From: Chromatiales bacterium
GTDB lineage: Bacteria > Pseudomonadota > Gammaproteobacteria > Steroidobacterales > Woeseiaceae
NCBI GenBank assembly: GCA_004282875.1
Contig: SHLT01000010.1
Span: forward strand, 1-41,644
Direction: 5' to 3'
Length of the DNA stretch: 41,644 nucleotides
A program made the position numbers and the translations under genes. Below the pieces are notes generated by a model. It was not told where the DNA came from. It was given only the letters and a program-made list of their open reading frames with translations, and made no database searches. This document shows positions 25,016 through 33,056 of the stretch, one piece after another; within the stretch, counting starts at the first letter, position 1, and every line of letters starts with the position of its first letter.

Positions 25016-26407
25016 TCAGGAAGCGGCCTTCTTGGAGTACGAGTCGGCGCTGAGGCCGTACTTGTGCAGGAGGTCGTAAAGTGTAGGACGCGTAATGCCG
25101 AGCAACTCGGACGCCTTGGAGATGTTTCCGTAGCTTTTCGTCAGCGCGACGCGGATCGCTTTGGACTCGGCGACCTGCCGCACTTCGCGAAGGTTGAGTG
25201 ACTCGTCCGCGGCATCGCCGCCCTGCAGGCCGAGATCCATCGCCGTCACGAGCTTGCCATCGGCCATGATGACGGCACCCTTGATCTTGTTCTCCAGTTC
25301 GCGCACATTGCCCGGCCAGGAATACGCTTCGATGGCCTGCACAGCGTCGTCGGAGAAGCCGTTGATCGCCCGTTTCTGCGACTTCGCGTAACGCCGCAAT
25401 ATGGTACGCGCAAGAATGAGTCGGCCTTCCTCACGCTCGCGGTAGGGCGGGATGTTGATCGTAATTTCACTGACCCGGTAGTACAGGTCCTCGCGGAACA
25501 GGCCTTCCTTGATCAGGACTTCAGGATTCTGGTTGGTCGCGCAAACGACACGCACGTCCACCGAGATTTCCTTGCGACCGCCAACGCGTTCGATAACGCG
25601 CTCCTGCAGAAAGCGCAACAATTTCGCCTGCAGGGCGATTGGCATGTCGCCAATCTCATCGAGGAAGAGCGTCCCGCCACTGGCGAGTTCGACCTTACCG
25701 ACCGTCTGCTTGTGAGCCCCGGTGAACGCGCCTTTTTCGTGGCCAAAGAGCTCGGACTCGAGCAGGTTCTCCGGTATTGCCGCGCAGTTGATCGCTACGA
25801 AATTGCCCTCGGCGCGCGGGCTCAGGCGGTGCAAGGCCCGCGCCAGCAGTTCCTTACCGGTGCCGCTCTCGCCGAGCAGCAACGTGGTCACATCCGTCGG
25901 CGCCACCTTCTCGATCATGCGGCACACGGCCAGCATGCCCTCGCTCGCCGCGACGATGCCGTCCAGGGGCGATGCATTGACCTCACTCTGCAGGCGCCTG
26001 TTCTCGCGCTCCAGCTCAGCGATTGTGAAAGCACGATCGACCAACAGTTTAAGCGTGTCTGTATCGATGGGTTTTTCGTAGAAATCGTAGGCCCCCTGGG
26101 CCACTGCGGTCAGCGCGTTCTCCTGGTCCCCATTCCCCGTCACCACGATAATCTTGGTGTGCGGCGCCAGCTTGAGCGCTTCCGACAAAGCGGCGAGGCC
26201 CTCCTCTACGCCCTCGGGGTTGGGCGGCAGACCAAGGTCCTGGAGGATGACCGCCGGCTCATGACGACGCAGTTCGGCGATCGCGTCTTCGCGGTTTTCG
26301 GCCGTGCAGATGTCATAGCCTTCGAAGCACCACTTGAGCTGCTTGAGGAGGCCCGGGTCGTCTTCGACGATCAGGAGTCGGCGTGCTTGTTCATTCATGT
26401 CCTGCAT
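25016..26407 (-). CDS. prsR: PrsR-type sigma-54 response regulator of PEP-CTERM/EPS systems
   Basis: This 463-residue activator has a divergent receiver domain with phosphoacceptor D57 inside LQDLGLPPNPEGVEEGL, an insertion characteristic of the PEP-CTERM-box response regulator PrsR. A AAA+ domain follows with Walker A GESGTGKE (179-186), GAFTGA (226-231) and the DEIGDMP Walker B segment, then a Fis-type helix-turn-helix at the end (GNISKASELLGITRPTLYDLL). The known partner kinase is PrsK, normally encoded with EpsH/exosortase exopolysaccharide genes. Neither prsK nor an exosortase gene is in this window, and no PEP-CTERM sorting tail was seen in any protein here. The start could be the ATG at 26407 or 26398; the second has AGGA too close to it. 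Confidence 0.9.
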   Translation of the reverse strand: MQDMNEQARRLLIVEDDPGLLKQLKWCFEGYDICTAENREDAIAELRRHEPAVILQDLGLPPNPEGVEEGLAALSEALKLAPHTKIIVVTGNGDQENALTAVAQGAYDFYEKPIDTDTLKLLVDRAFTIAELERENRRLQSEVNASPLDGIVAASEGMLAVCRMIEKVAPTDVTTLLLGESGTGKELLARALHRLSPRAEGNFVAINCAAIPENLLESELFGHEKGAFTGAHKQTVGKVELASGGTLFLDEIGDMPIALQAKLLRFLQERVIERVGGRKEISVDVRVVCATNQNPEVLIKEGLFREDLYYRVSEITINIPPYREREEGRLILARTILRRYAKSQKRAINGFSDDAVQAIEAYSWPGNVRELENKIKGAVIMADGKLVTAMDLGLQGGDAADESLNLREVRQVAESKAIRVALTKSYGNISKASELLGITRPTLYDLLHKYGLSADSYSKKAAS

Positions 26408-26474
26408 GTTGCCATGAACGCTCCGGGGATTGCAGTAGCTGGGTCACACCCGGCACCGCGACATGGACACAAGG

Positions 26475-27242
26475 CTACTTGCGGCGGTTTCGGACCCGGG
26501 ACAGGATAATGCCCGACACGCTCAGCAAGATGAGCAAAACGGCGACGAGATCCATCAGCAAGGGACCCGCAGCGCTGAAGATGCGGCCACTGTGCAGGTC
26601 GAGCAGCAGCCGCTCGACCGTGACACCACGGCCGCGCCAGGCGGACTTGAGCGCCGCTATTTCCGCCTCGTCGGGCAGCGTCGCGACCGACCAGTGTGCG
26701 GCGGAGACTCTGTCCCAAGGCTCAAAGAGGGCAACATCCGCGTCGCTTTGCAGTGTCTCGGAGGCTGTCTGCAGCACGGCGCGATCTCCGGAACGGCCAA
26801 CGCGTTCTATGGGTCCGGTCAGTCGGGAACCCAGGTCGATGGCCTCAACAAATTCCCCGTCGTCAGTAAACAGGCTGACAGACTGCTCGCCGGCAACGAG
26901 GACCAACGGGCCCAGGGCGGCAATCCCGTTGAGGGCCGCTTCCCTCTGACCCGTGTCGCGGCCGTCGAGAAACAAGCGTTCCCCAAGGAGCGTCGCTCGA
27001 TGACCGGTATCGGCAAAACTGGCAGACGGCGTCGGCGCCTCGAGGCCATAGGCGTCAAGCAGCCACGGCCAGTCCAGGTAGCGGCGTTCGAGTTCGAGGT
27101 CTCCAGAGTGGTTGAGCGCGATACCGGAAACGGACAGATAAACGACAAAGACAACGAGCGACAAACCGGCCCAGCGGTGCCCACGCCGAAACCAGCGCCG
27201 CCCGCGGCTCTTGCCGTTAGTCGGCGTTTGCGACGTGTTCAT
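26475..27242 (-). CDS. PepSY-associated membrane protein
   Basis: This 255-residue inner-membrane protein has two membrane helices: one near the N terminus (RGHRWAGLSLVVFVVYLSV, about 19-40) and one at the C terminus (about 222-247), with an extracytoplasmic region of about 180 residues between them. The helices carry PepSY_TM landmarks: HRWAGL, IALNHSGDLE and LLDLHSGRIFSAAGPLLMD. Conserved histidines near the helices could bind heme, as in larger PepSY ferric-siderophore reductases, but this is inference. I chose the ATG at 27242, because the longer frame would start with TTG deep inside the upstream gene. It overlaps the FMN-binding gene by 26 bp. Its most likely job is to pass electrons between the membrane and the flavin protein encoded next to it. 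Confidence 0.85.
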   Translation of the reverse strand: MNTSQTPTNGKSRGRRWFRRGHRWAGLSLVVFVVYLSVSGIALNHSGDLELERRYLDWPWLLDAYGLEAPTPSASFADTGHRATLLGERLFLDGRDTGQREAALNGIAALGPLVLVAGEQSVSLFTDDGEFVEAIDLGSRLTGPIERVGRSGDRAVLQTASETLQSDADVALFEPWDRVSAAHWSVATLPDEAEIAALKSAWRGRGVTVERLLLDLHSGRIFSAAGPLLMDLVAVLLILLSVSGIILSRVRNRRK

Positions 27243-27744
27243 GCAGCAGCAGCGCGACTTGCGCAACCCGGGTTACGGCATCGACGGACATCGTCGCGCC
27301 GGTAATACCGTCGATACGGCGATCAAGCGTGTCATTCGGACCGAGCCGCGCGTTGACAAACTGGTCGGTGAAGAACGGGTAGCGCACTTCCCAGCCACGA
27401 CTCTCCCGAAATTCCAGGATGTCGACACTGGCAATGGCTCCGCCCGAGACTGCAATGCCGATCGTGATCGGCAACTCCTTGCCAATCTCATCCAAAATCC
27501 AGGCGCTGCGAGTCCCGTCCCTCCAGTAGCGCACGCGCAGGCCGTTAAAACGGTGACCGAGCAGGCGTTCGACGTCTGCACGCAAATCCCCTTTTAGCCA
27601 GAGGACCTGCGCCGCCGGCACACCCGATGGAAACGCGGCGTTCAGGTATTCGTCGGTTTCGAGGTAGCGGCCCGCTTCGCCGGCAGGCCCGGCGAATGCC
27701 AGGCCTGCGACGAAAATCAGAAAAACAGCAAGGTGTTGGCGCAT
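27217..27744 (-). CDS. Periplasmic FMN-binding-domain protein (flavinylated)
   Basis: This 175-residue protein has a cleavable signal peptide (MRQHLAVFLIFVAGLAFA, cleavage near residue 18) and a C-terminal FMN-binding domain. The sequence DGITGATMSV contains the ApbE flavinylation motif, with T151 the expected site of covalent FMN attachment. Upstream strands (ELPITIGIAVSGG, VDILEFRESRGWEV) match the NqrC/RnfG-type FMN-binding fold. The gene lies 15 bp after the porin gene and overlaps the PepSY gene, so all three are in one operon. No apbE gene is in the window; the flavin transferase must be encoded elsewhere. It probably acts as a periplasmic one- or two-electron carrier. Confidence 0.88.
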   Translation of the reverse strand: MRQHLAVFLIFVAGLAFAGPAGEAGRYLETDEYLNAAFPSGVPAAQVLWLKGDLRADVERLLGHRFNGLRVRYWRDGTRSAWILDEIGKELPITIGIAVSGGAIASVDILEFRESRGWEVRYPFFTDQFVNARLGPNDTLDRRIDGITGATMSVDAVTRVAQVALLLHEHVANAD

Positions 27745-27759
27745 CGTCAGGTAGAGCCC

Positions 27760-29004
27760 TCAGAAGTTGTAGCCGAACCCGACATCGATAGCATCGAAAT
27801 CGGACAGACTCAGCGCAGGCAAATCGAACTCGCGCATTCGATAATCCATCTTCAGCACTACGCCATCCGTCGGCCAGTAATTGAATCCGAATTCTGTCTG
27901 CGTGAACCGGTCTTGCGCGCGAGCCGCGTCGAGGTCCGAGTAGCGCGCGTACACGCCCCAGTTCTTATTCGCTCGAAAACTCGGCTCGATGTACCAGCCC
28001 GATTGCGAATCCGCATCCGCGGCCTCAACCGCTGCACCGTCGAATTCCCAGGATCCATAGAGGGCTCGCACCCCAAAGCGATCGCGCTGGTAGATGGCAT
28101 GCGCCGTAAACAACTGGCCGGAATCCAGGCCGTCGCCTGCTACCTGGCTCGGGTCCGACTGGTACTGGTAGCTAGCGGCCAGTTCGAGACCCGGGACGCC
28201 TGTGTACTTCATGCGAACCGTGGTCGCCATGTCACTGGCGTCAGCTTCAGCGACCTTTTGGCGTCCGCTGCGAACCCGGAATGCGCTGCTGCCCGACGTC
28301 GGTATTGCCAGGCCGGAGTGCACAGCCGCATCCCAGCTCAGACCGTTCGCGAGGTTGCCCCGGACACCGGCACCGGCTTCCCACCACGTCGACGGCAAGA
28401 TGATGTTCTCGACATCATTTCTCTCCACGCCATAGAACGTCGGCGGCTCATGCGTTTCGTTGAGGATGCCAACCGGCAGCAGAAACAGGCCGGCCCGCGC
28501 CGCGATATTATTGCCGAGATCAAACTCTGCGTAGGCCTGCTCAAGTTCCACTTCACCGGGCTTGCCGTCGCCGGCCAGCGAGTGTTCCAGCTCGAATTCC
28601 GAGAAGAACCGGACCTTGTCCGAGAACTCGTGACCAAAGAACAGGACAAATCGGTGGAAATCGATTTCTTCGCTGTCCCCTGCGTCGGAATTGACCTGGT
28701 TGTAGTGCAATTCTCCGTAGCCACCGATCGACGTCTTGCTTCGACCCGGAGCGGCTGCCGCCAGGGACTCAACAAAATCACCGGTTGCCTCGATTTTCTC
28801 TTCGGACTCCGCGACCTTATCGGCCGTGGCGTCCATGCCCTGTCGCGTTGCATCCAGCTCGGTTCGCAGGGCGTCGATCTCGGCCTGCTGCCGCTGGACG
28901 ATTTCCAGCACATCTTCGATGGTCACGGGTTTGTCCTGGGCCACGGCGGGCATGGCCGCGAGGAGTATCGCCAGCGCGAATGCGGCGATTTTCAATGTAT
29001 TCAT
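27760..29004 (-). CDS. Outer-membrane porin, OprO/OprP-like
   Basis: This 414-residue protein has a signal peptide ending at AVAQ (about residue 23), an N-terminal coiled coil (about 25-70) and a beta-barrel from about residue 90 (SIGGYGELHYNQV) to a C-terminal phenylalanine in GFGYNF, the signature recognised by the BAM machinery. The pattern of alternating aromatic strands and acidic loops fits the phosphate-selective porin O/P family, whose members vary widely in substrate. Coiled-coil N termini in this family usually support trimerisation. It is the first gene behind a Fur-box-like site, so iron limitation is the likely inducer, and it is followed by the FMN-binding and PepSY genes. AAGGAA lies about 11 nt before the ATG. 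Confidence 0.88.
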   Translation of the reverse strand: MNTLKIAAFALAILLAAMPAVAQDKPVTIEDVLEIVQRQQAEIDALRTELDATRQGMDATADKVAESEEKIEATGDFVESLAAAAPGRSKTSIGGYGELHYNQVNSDAGDSEEIDFHRFVLFFGHEFSDKVRFFSEFELEHSLAGDGKPGEVELEQAYAEFDLGNNIAARAGLFLLPVGILNETHEPPTFYGVERNDVENIILPSTWWEAGAGVRGNLANGLSWDAAVHSGLAIPTSGSSAFRVRSGRQKVAEADASDMATTVRMKYTGVPGLELAASYQYQSDPSQVAGDGLDSGQLFTAHAIYQRDRFGVRALYGSWEFDGAAVEAADADSQSGWYIEPSFRANKNWGVYARYSDLDAARAQDRFTQTEFGFNYWPTDGVVLKMDYRMREFDLPALSLSDFDAIDVGFGYNF

Positions 29005-29070
29005 GATGTTGCAATTCCTTAAGCGTTATTGCGTGGCTTCACCACGATGAGGAGCTTAAGGGATCATAAT

Positions 29071-29089
29071 GCAAATGACAATCATTCTC
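29071..29089 (-). promoter_or_regulatory. Fur-box-like operator upstream of the porin operon
   Basis: The 19-bp segment at 29071-29089 matches the classical Fur consensus GATAATGATAATCATTATC at 15 of 19 positions by hand count, including an uninterrupted AATCATT core. It lies 67-85 bp before the porin start. A TATGAT (29063-29068, minus strand) just downstream could be the -10 element, which would put the operator over the -35 region. A perfect 12-bp palindrome CGTATTAATACG (29093-29104) follows directly and may be a second site. Confidence 0.7.
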
Positions 29090-29114
29090 ATTCGTATTAA
29101 TACGTAGCCACCCT

Positions 29115-29131
29115 GGGAGAGCGGCTCTCCC
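29115..29131 (-). terminator. Hairpin after the glycan operon
   Basis: GGGAGAG (29115-29121) pairs perfectly with CTCTCCC (29125-29131) around a 3-nt loop, 31 bp after the end of the methyltransferase gene on the minus strand and just before the Fur-box region. It separates the long upstream operon from the porin operon. There is no T tract, so termination may need additional factors. Confidence 0.45.
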
Positions 29132-29162
29132 CGGCTGCTGCAGGATCGGCAACCGGTAACGA

Positions 29163-29915
29163 CTACTGCGCTGGCCGCCGGGCCGTCAGGATGTAGCCAT
29201 CCGACAGGTCCAGCCGATTGAAGAGCCGCGAGACGATGGCGAAGGGCCAGACTGTCAACCGGTTTACCAGCAGCGGCGCAAGGCTGCCCGACAACCATTC
29301 CGGAATCTGGCGGTGATTACTCATACTGGTTTGTTTTTCCTGATCCCAGTCGGCGCGATCCGTCATGTTGCGCCGGGCCAGCCAGACGCGCAGGTGACTC
29401 AGCCAGTTGATCCAGGGGAAGCCATACGCGGTCACCCTCGTCTCGGTGAAACCCGCAGCGTCAAACAGCGCCGCCAGGCCCGCTGACTCGTAGCGGCGCA
29501 AATGGCCGACCAGTTCATCGTGGATCGTCCAGTACTTTGCCTTGGCGGGCACCGAGATAATGACCTGTCCCCCCGGCTTCAGGCTCTCGAACAGTCTGCC
29601 CGCGAAGCCTGCGTCATCCTCGATATGCTCCATAACCTCGCAGGCCACGACGCAATCAAAATCGCCCGGGACCGTATCCGTCATCACGTTGACGTTCGAG
29701 ATGTCCAGCCGGTCTTTTTCGGCGGGCGGCAGGCCTGCGTAGGATTCCGGGAGATCGTCGGTAAAGTCGAGCGCGAGTCCACGCCTGAAGCGCGTCAATA
29801 ATTCCCGCGTCAACGTCAGGTCGGCTGCACCAATTTCCAGGAAAGACTCCCCGGGCTGCACGCGTCGTAACACCTCGTGGCGCCGGAACAGAAACCTCGG
29901 GGCCCGGTACTTCAC
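29163..29915 (-). CDS. Class I SAM-dependent methyltransferase
   Basis: This 250-residue protein has a Rossmann-type SAM-binding core: motif I FLEIGAADLTL (about 25-35), an acidic strand-2 end at LALDF, CEVMEHIEDD (about 92-101) and SLKPGGQVIISVP (about 110-122). This is the Methyltransf_11/23 style common in glycan and lipid clusters. The start is GTG at 29915, overlapping the glycosyltransferase stop as GTGA. As the last gene of the rml-glycosyltransferase run it may methylate a sugar residue or a carrier-linked glycan, but the substrate is not readable. A hydrophobic stretch near 216-228 (LTVWPFAIVSRLF) suggests possible membrane association. Confidence 0.87.
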   Translation of the reverse strand: MKYRAPRFLFRRHEVLRRVQPGESFLEIGAADLTLTRELLTRFRRGLALDFTDDLPESYAGLPPAEKDRLDISNVNVMTDTVPGDFDCVVACEVMEHIEDDAGFAGRLFESLKPGGQVIISVPAKAKYWTIHDELVGHLRRYESAGLAALFDAAGFTETRVTAYGFPWINWLSHLRVWLARRNMTDRADWDQEKQTSMSNHRQIPEWLSGSLAPLLVNRLTVWPFAIVSRLFNRLDLSDGYILTARRPAQ

Positions 29916-31003
29916 AAAACCGCCCTCAAAGCCGGCTCGATTTGTGCGGCCAGGGCGCCCACAGAGAACTGCTTGTCAAAGAGACGACGGCCATTGCCGC
30001 CGATCGTCGCGAGCTCCTGACGATTGGCGGCAGCCCACTGAAAGGCTGCGGCCAGGCTTTCGGGACTGCCCTGCTCCACCAGCAGACAGTTCCTGCGATC
30101 GACAAAGGCGACCGGCTCATCGACCCGGCCAATAACCGTCGCCTTGGATTGCGCCAGAAACTGGAACGTCTTGCCAGTGATGACTCGGCGCGCCTGCGGC
30201 GTGCCGCCAAACGGACCACCCAGGCACAGGTCTGCCCTGGGGATCAGCACGGACTGCAGCTCGTCGAAATCAACCCACGTATCATGCACGACATTGCCCG
30301 GATTCAGCTCGCCCAATAGTTGTTGGAAACGCGCCAGCGCATTGCCTTTTCCACCAATGATCCGGAATTCGATAGGCTCGTTTTCCACCAGCTTGCAGGC
30401 CCGCAAAAGAACATCCATGCCGTGCAATGGCAGGAACGTCCCGTAGAACAAAACCGACAATGGCTTGTCGGCGCCGCCGCCAGGTCCAGGCAATGCAGTC
30501 TGCGGCTCGACGGCGCCGACGTATACGACATCGATCTTCTCTTCCCTGACGGCGAACCGCTCGGCAATAAACTGCTGGTGCAGGATCGTATCGGTCAGGC
30601 AACGTGCCGACAACGTCAGGCACAGCCACTCCAGGGGAAAGATCAATGCGCCGACAAGACGGCCGGGGCCGCCACCCTTGCCCTCCGAAAGCAGCGCATC
30701 ACTGGGCGACATGAACTCATCGAAAAGCAACGGCTTGCCAATGGCGATCAGTCGCACGGCCCAGAAAATCTCGTGTCCACGAAAGCCAAGCACATAGATG
30801 TCCGGGTTGTGCCGGAATCGAATTCGGATCATCTTCCAGAGCGTTTCGAAGTACCGCAGGAACCCGCGACGTGCGTTGGTCGCGTCAAACAGCTCGACCC
30901 CTTCGATATGTGAGATCGCCGCTCGCAGGTTTCGTGTACGGATGTACGCCGGGTCCCGATACGAGACCACATGGCAAACTTTGATGTCCCCCCTATCCGC
31001 CAA
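29912..31003 (-). CDS. Glycosyltransferase, GT4-like
   Basis: This 363-residue protein has the two-domain GT-B layout. The N-terminal domain runs to about residue 175. The C-terminal domain begins with a strand LSVLFYGTFLPLHGMDVLLRA, contains FRIIGGKGN, a VDFDELQSVLIPRADLCLG segment and FLAQSKATVIGRVDEPVAF, which correspond to the sugar-nucleotide site of GT4 enzymes. The start is probably TTG at 31003, which has GGGGA eight bases upstream and overlaps the preceding gene by 11 bp. It lies after rmlB and the YbhN-like gene, so transfer of rhamnose or a neighbouring sugar onto a lipid carrier or exopolysaccharide is plausible. Donor and acceptor are unknown. Confidence 0.87.
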   Translation of the reverse strand: MADRGDIKVCHVVSYRDPAYIRTRNLRAAISHIEGVELFDATNARRGFLRYFETLWKMIRIRFRHNPDIYVLGFRGHEIFWAVRLIAIGKPLLFDEFMSPSDALLSEGKGGGPGRLVGALIFPLEWLCLTLSARCLTDTILHQQFIAERFAVREEKIDVVYVGAVEPQTALPGPGGGADKPLSVLFYGTFLPLHGMDVLLRACKLVENEPIEFRIIGGKGNALARFQQLLGELNPGNVVHDTWVDFDELQSVLIPRADLCLGGPFGGTPQARRVITGKTFQFLAQSKATVIGRVDEPVAFVDRRNCLLVEQGSPESLAAAFQWAAANRQELATIGGNGRRLFDKQFSVGALAAQIEPALRAVL

Positions 31004-31940
31004 TGTTGTTTTCCCCGGGTGCCTTACCCGATGCCGGCAGCAGAAATACCAATGCGCCGGCCAGCATCTCGGCAGCGACGACCCAGACCCTGAACAGCAG
31101 CATGAGCAGCACCGCCTCTTCCAGTGTCACTATCGATGTCAGCAACGCTGCGCCAACGCCTTCACGCACGCCCGCGCCGCCGGGCGCGAAAAGCGCGAGG
31201 AAGCCGGCCAGGAAACCCGCTGTGAGACTGAGCACGAAGACCAGTCCACTCACCGGCGTCAGCTCCACGCCGATGACGCTCATACACATGAACATGAATG
31301 CGCAGGCAAGCAACAGCCACACAAGCACATACCCGGCCGACAGTTTCAGCACCTGAACACTGCTGAGTCGAACCTCGAAAAAGCGTAGCAGGCTGCGCAC
31401 CGGCGGTATCACATGCGCGATCTTGCCGATGATCTTGTGGTCGTATCGGAACAGAACGATGCCGGCTACCGACACCGCAAATGCAAATCCGTAGAGCGGA
31501 CTGGCGAATACGAGGGCTGCGGCAAGAAATCCCAGTGCGAAGCCTGTCAGCAGCAACAGGATCTGTTCGAGATAACTCGCCCGCGTAATTTCTTCGAGAT
31601 CGTAGCCTGCCTCGGCCAGACGTTTGCCACGGGCCGCCATACCCCAGACCTTGCCCGGGATGTACTTGCCGAAATTCACCATGAGTATTTGCGACAGGCT
31701 CTCGCGCAGCGCCACCGTCTTGCCGGTCGCGTACAGCAATGCCTTTTGCCACGTCATAATCGTGGCAAGAAAGTACGCGGCTTGTGCCGCCGCGGCCATT
31801 GTGAGCAAGCGCAGGTCAGCGTCCAGAATCCGGGAAATCTTGTCCCGGTCGTCTTTGAAATACGCGACGATGAAGACCACCGACATCACGAGGAATGCGG
31901 CAAGCCAGGTTTTTTGCGCGATGCGTTTTAGAGACGCCAA
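30993..31940 (-). CDS. YbhN/UPF0104-type integral membrane protein
   Basis: This 315-residue protein has about eight membrane helices and the family signature LFAPGGAGVREG (about 249-260), shared by the membrane domain of lysylphosphatidylglycerol synthases and by AglD/YbhN proteins. A further conserved segment is NFGKYIPGKVWG (about 89-100). Members occur in glycan clusters and are thought to act on lipid-linked substrates, possibly in flipping or as a glycosyltransferase partner. The start is TTG at 31940, preceded by AGGTTCAGA. It lies 12 bp after rmlB and overlaps the glycosyltransferase gene by 11 bp, so the pair is probably translated together. Confidence 0.87.
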   Translation of the reverse strand: MASLKRIAQKTWLAAFLVMSVVFIVAYFKDDRDKISRILDADLRLLTMAAAAQAAYFLATIMTWQKALLYATGKTVALRESLSQILMVNFGKYIPGKVWGMAARGKRLAEAGYDLEEITRASYLEQILLLLTGFALGFLAAALVFASPLYGFAFAVSVAGIVLFRYDHKIIGKIAHVIPPVRSLLRFFEVRLSSVQVLKLSAGYVLVWLLLACAFMFMCMSVIGVELTPVSGLVFVLSLTAGFLAGFLALFAPGGAGVREGVGAALLTSIVTLEEAVLLMLLFRVWVVAAEMLAGALVFLLPASGKAPGENNIGG

Positions 31941-31952
31941 ATCTGAACCTGC

Positions 31953-33056
31953 TTATCGTTTCTCGTACTGATCCTCGATCCAGCTTCGATAGCTGTCGTC
32001 GAGGATTGCACGCCACCAGTCTTCGTTCGCCAGCATCCACGCCACGGTATTGCGCAGGCCGGAGTTGAAATCATGCGCCGGCGAAAACCCGAGCTCCGCC
32101 TGAATCCGGCTGGCATCGACGGCATACCGCCAGTCATGTCCCGGGCGATCCTTAACCAGGGTGATCAGTGACGACGTCGCGGTTCCCGACGCGGCCGGCG
32201 CATGCGGAAAACGTCCGGCCAGGCCGTCGTCCGCAGCAAAGATTTCATCGATGCTCGCACACAGGCGACTCACGATATCGAGATTGGCATGTTCTTCATT
32301 GCCGCCGATGTTGTAGGTTTCGCCGACAGCGCCCTGCTTGATCACCATGTCGATACCACGGACGTGGTCTTCAACGTAAAGCCAGTCGCGGATATTACTG
32401 CCATCGCCATAGACGGGCATCGGCTTGCCGTCCAGCGCATTGACAATCATGAGCGGAATTAACTTCTCGGGAAACTGGTAAGGACCGTAGTTGTTCGAGC
32501 AGTTGCTGGTCGTCACTTGCAGGCCGTACGTGTGGTGATACGCGCGCACCAGGTGATCCGAGCCCGCTTTGCTCGCTGAGTACGGCGAATTCGGCGCGTA
32601 TGCCGTGTGCTCGGTAAACGCCGGGTCCTCTACACCGAGCGCACCGTAGACCTCGTCGGTCGATACGTGATGAAAACGGTGCTCACCCGCGGCCGTCCCG
32701 CCTAACCAGTGTGAGCGTGCCGCTTCCAGTAGCGAATAAGTCCCTACCATGTTGGTCTGGATAAAGGCATCCGGACTGCTGATCGATCGATCGACGTGTG
32801 ATTCGGCGGCGAAATGCACGATCGTATCGATAGCCTCTTTCTCGAGGAGGCTGCCGACCAGCGTCGTGTCGCGTATGTCGCCCTGCACGAATCGATACGC
32901 CGGATTGCCGCTGGCAGATGCAAGGCTTGCGAGGTTACCGGCATACGTCAACGCGTCCAGTACAACCACACGATCATCCGGGTGCTGGCGTAGCCAGTAG
33001 TGCACGAAATTGGCCCCAATGAAGCCGGCGCCGCCGGTTACCAGCAGACTGCTCAT
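31953..33056 (-). CDS. rmlB: dTDP-glucose 4,6-dehydratase
   Basis: From the ATG at 33056 this is a 367-residue extended short-chain dehydrogenase that converts dTDP-glucose to dTDP-4-keto-6-deoxyglucose, the second step of dTDP-L-rhamnose synthesis. It has GGAGFIG near the N terminus, the active-site HHVSTDEVYG, YSASKAGSD with the YxxxK pair, and the characteristic SNNYGPYQFPEKLIPLMI and NIGG.E segments. The longer frame starting at 33101 is rejected, because the ATG at 33056 overlaps the rmlD stop as ATGA and gives the expected N terminus. An Ala-rich insertion (about residue 250, HAPAASGTATSS) is somewhat longer than in typical RmlB. Confidence 0.96.
   Translation of the reverse strand: MSSLLVTGGAGFIGANFVHYWLRQHPDDRVVVLDALTYAGNLASLASASGNPAYRFVQGDIRDTTLVGSLLEKEAIDTIVHFAAESHVDRSISSPDAFIQTNMVGTYSLLEAARSHWLGGTAAGEHRFHHVSTDEVYGALGVEDPAFTEHTAYAPNSPYSASKAGSDHLVRAYHHTYGLQVTTSNCSNNYGPYQFPEKLIPLMIVNALDGKPMPVYGDGSNIRDWLYVEDHVRGIDMVIKQGAVGETYNIGGNEEHANLDIVSRLCASIDEIFAADDGLAGRFPHAPAASGTATSSLITLVKDRPGHDWRYAVDASRIQAELGFSPAHDFNSGLRNTVAWMLANEDWWRAILDDSYRSWIEDQYEKR

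Noticed and set aside
27733-29022. 429-codon open frame on the plus strand opposite the porin
   Set aside because: The opposite frame has a signal peptide, a barrel pattern and a C-terminal Phe. The plus-strand product has no domain pattern and would run against the Fur-box promoter.
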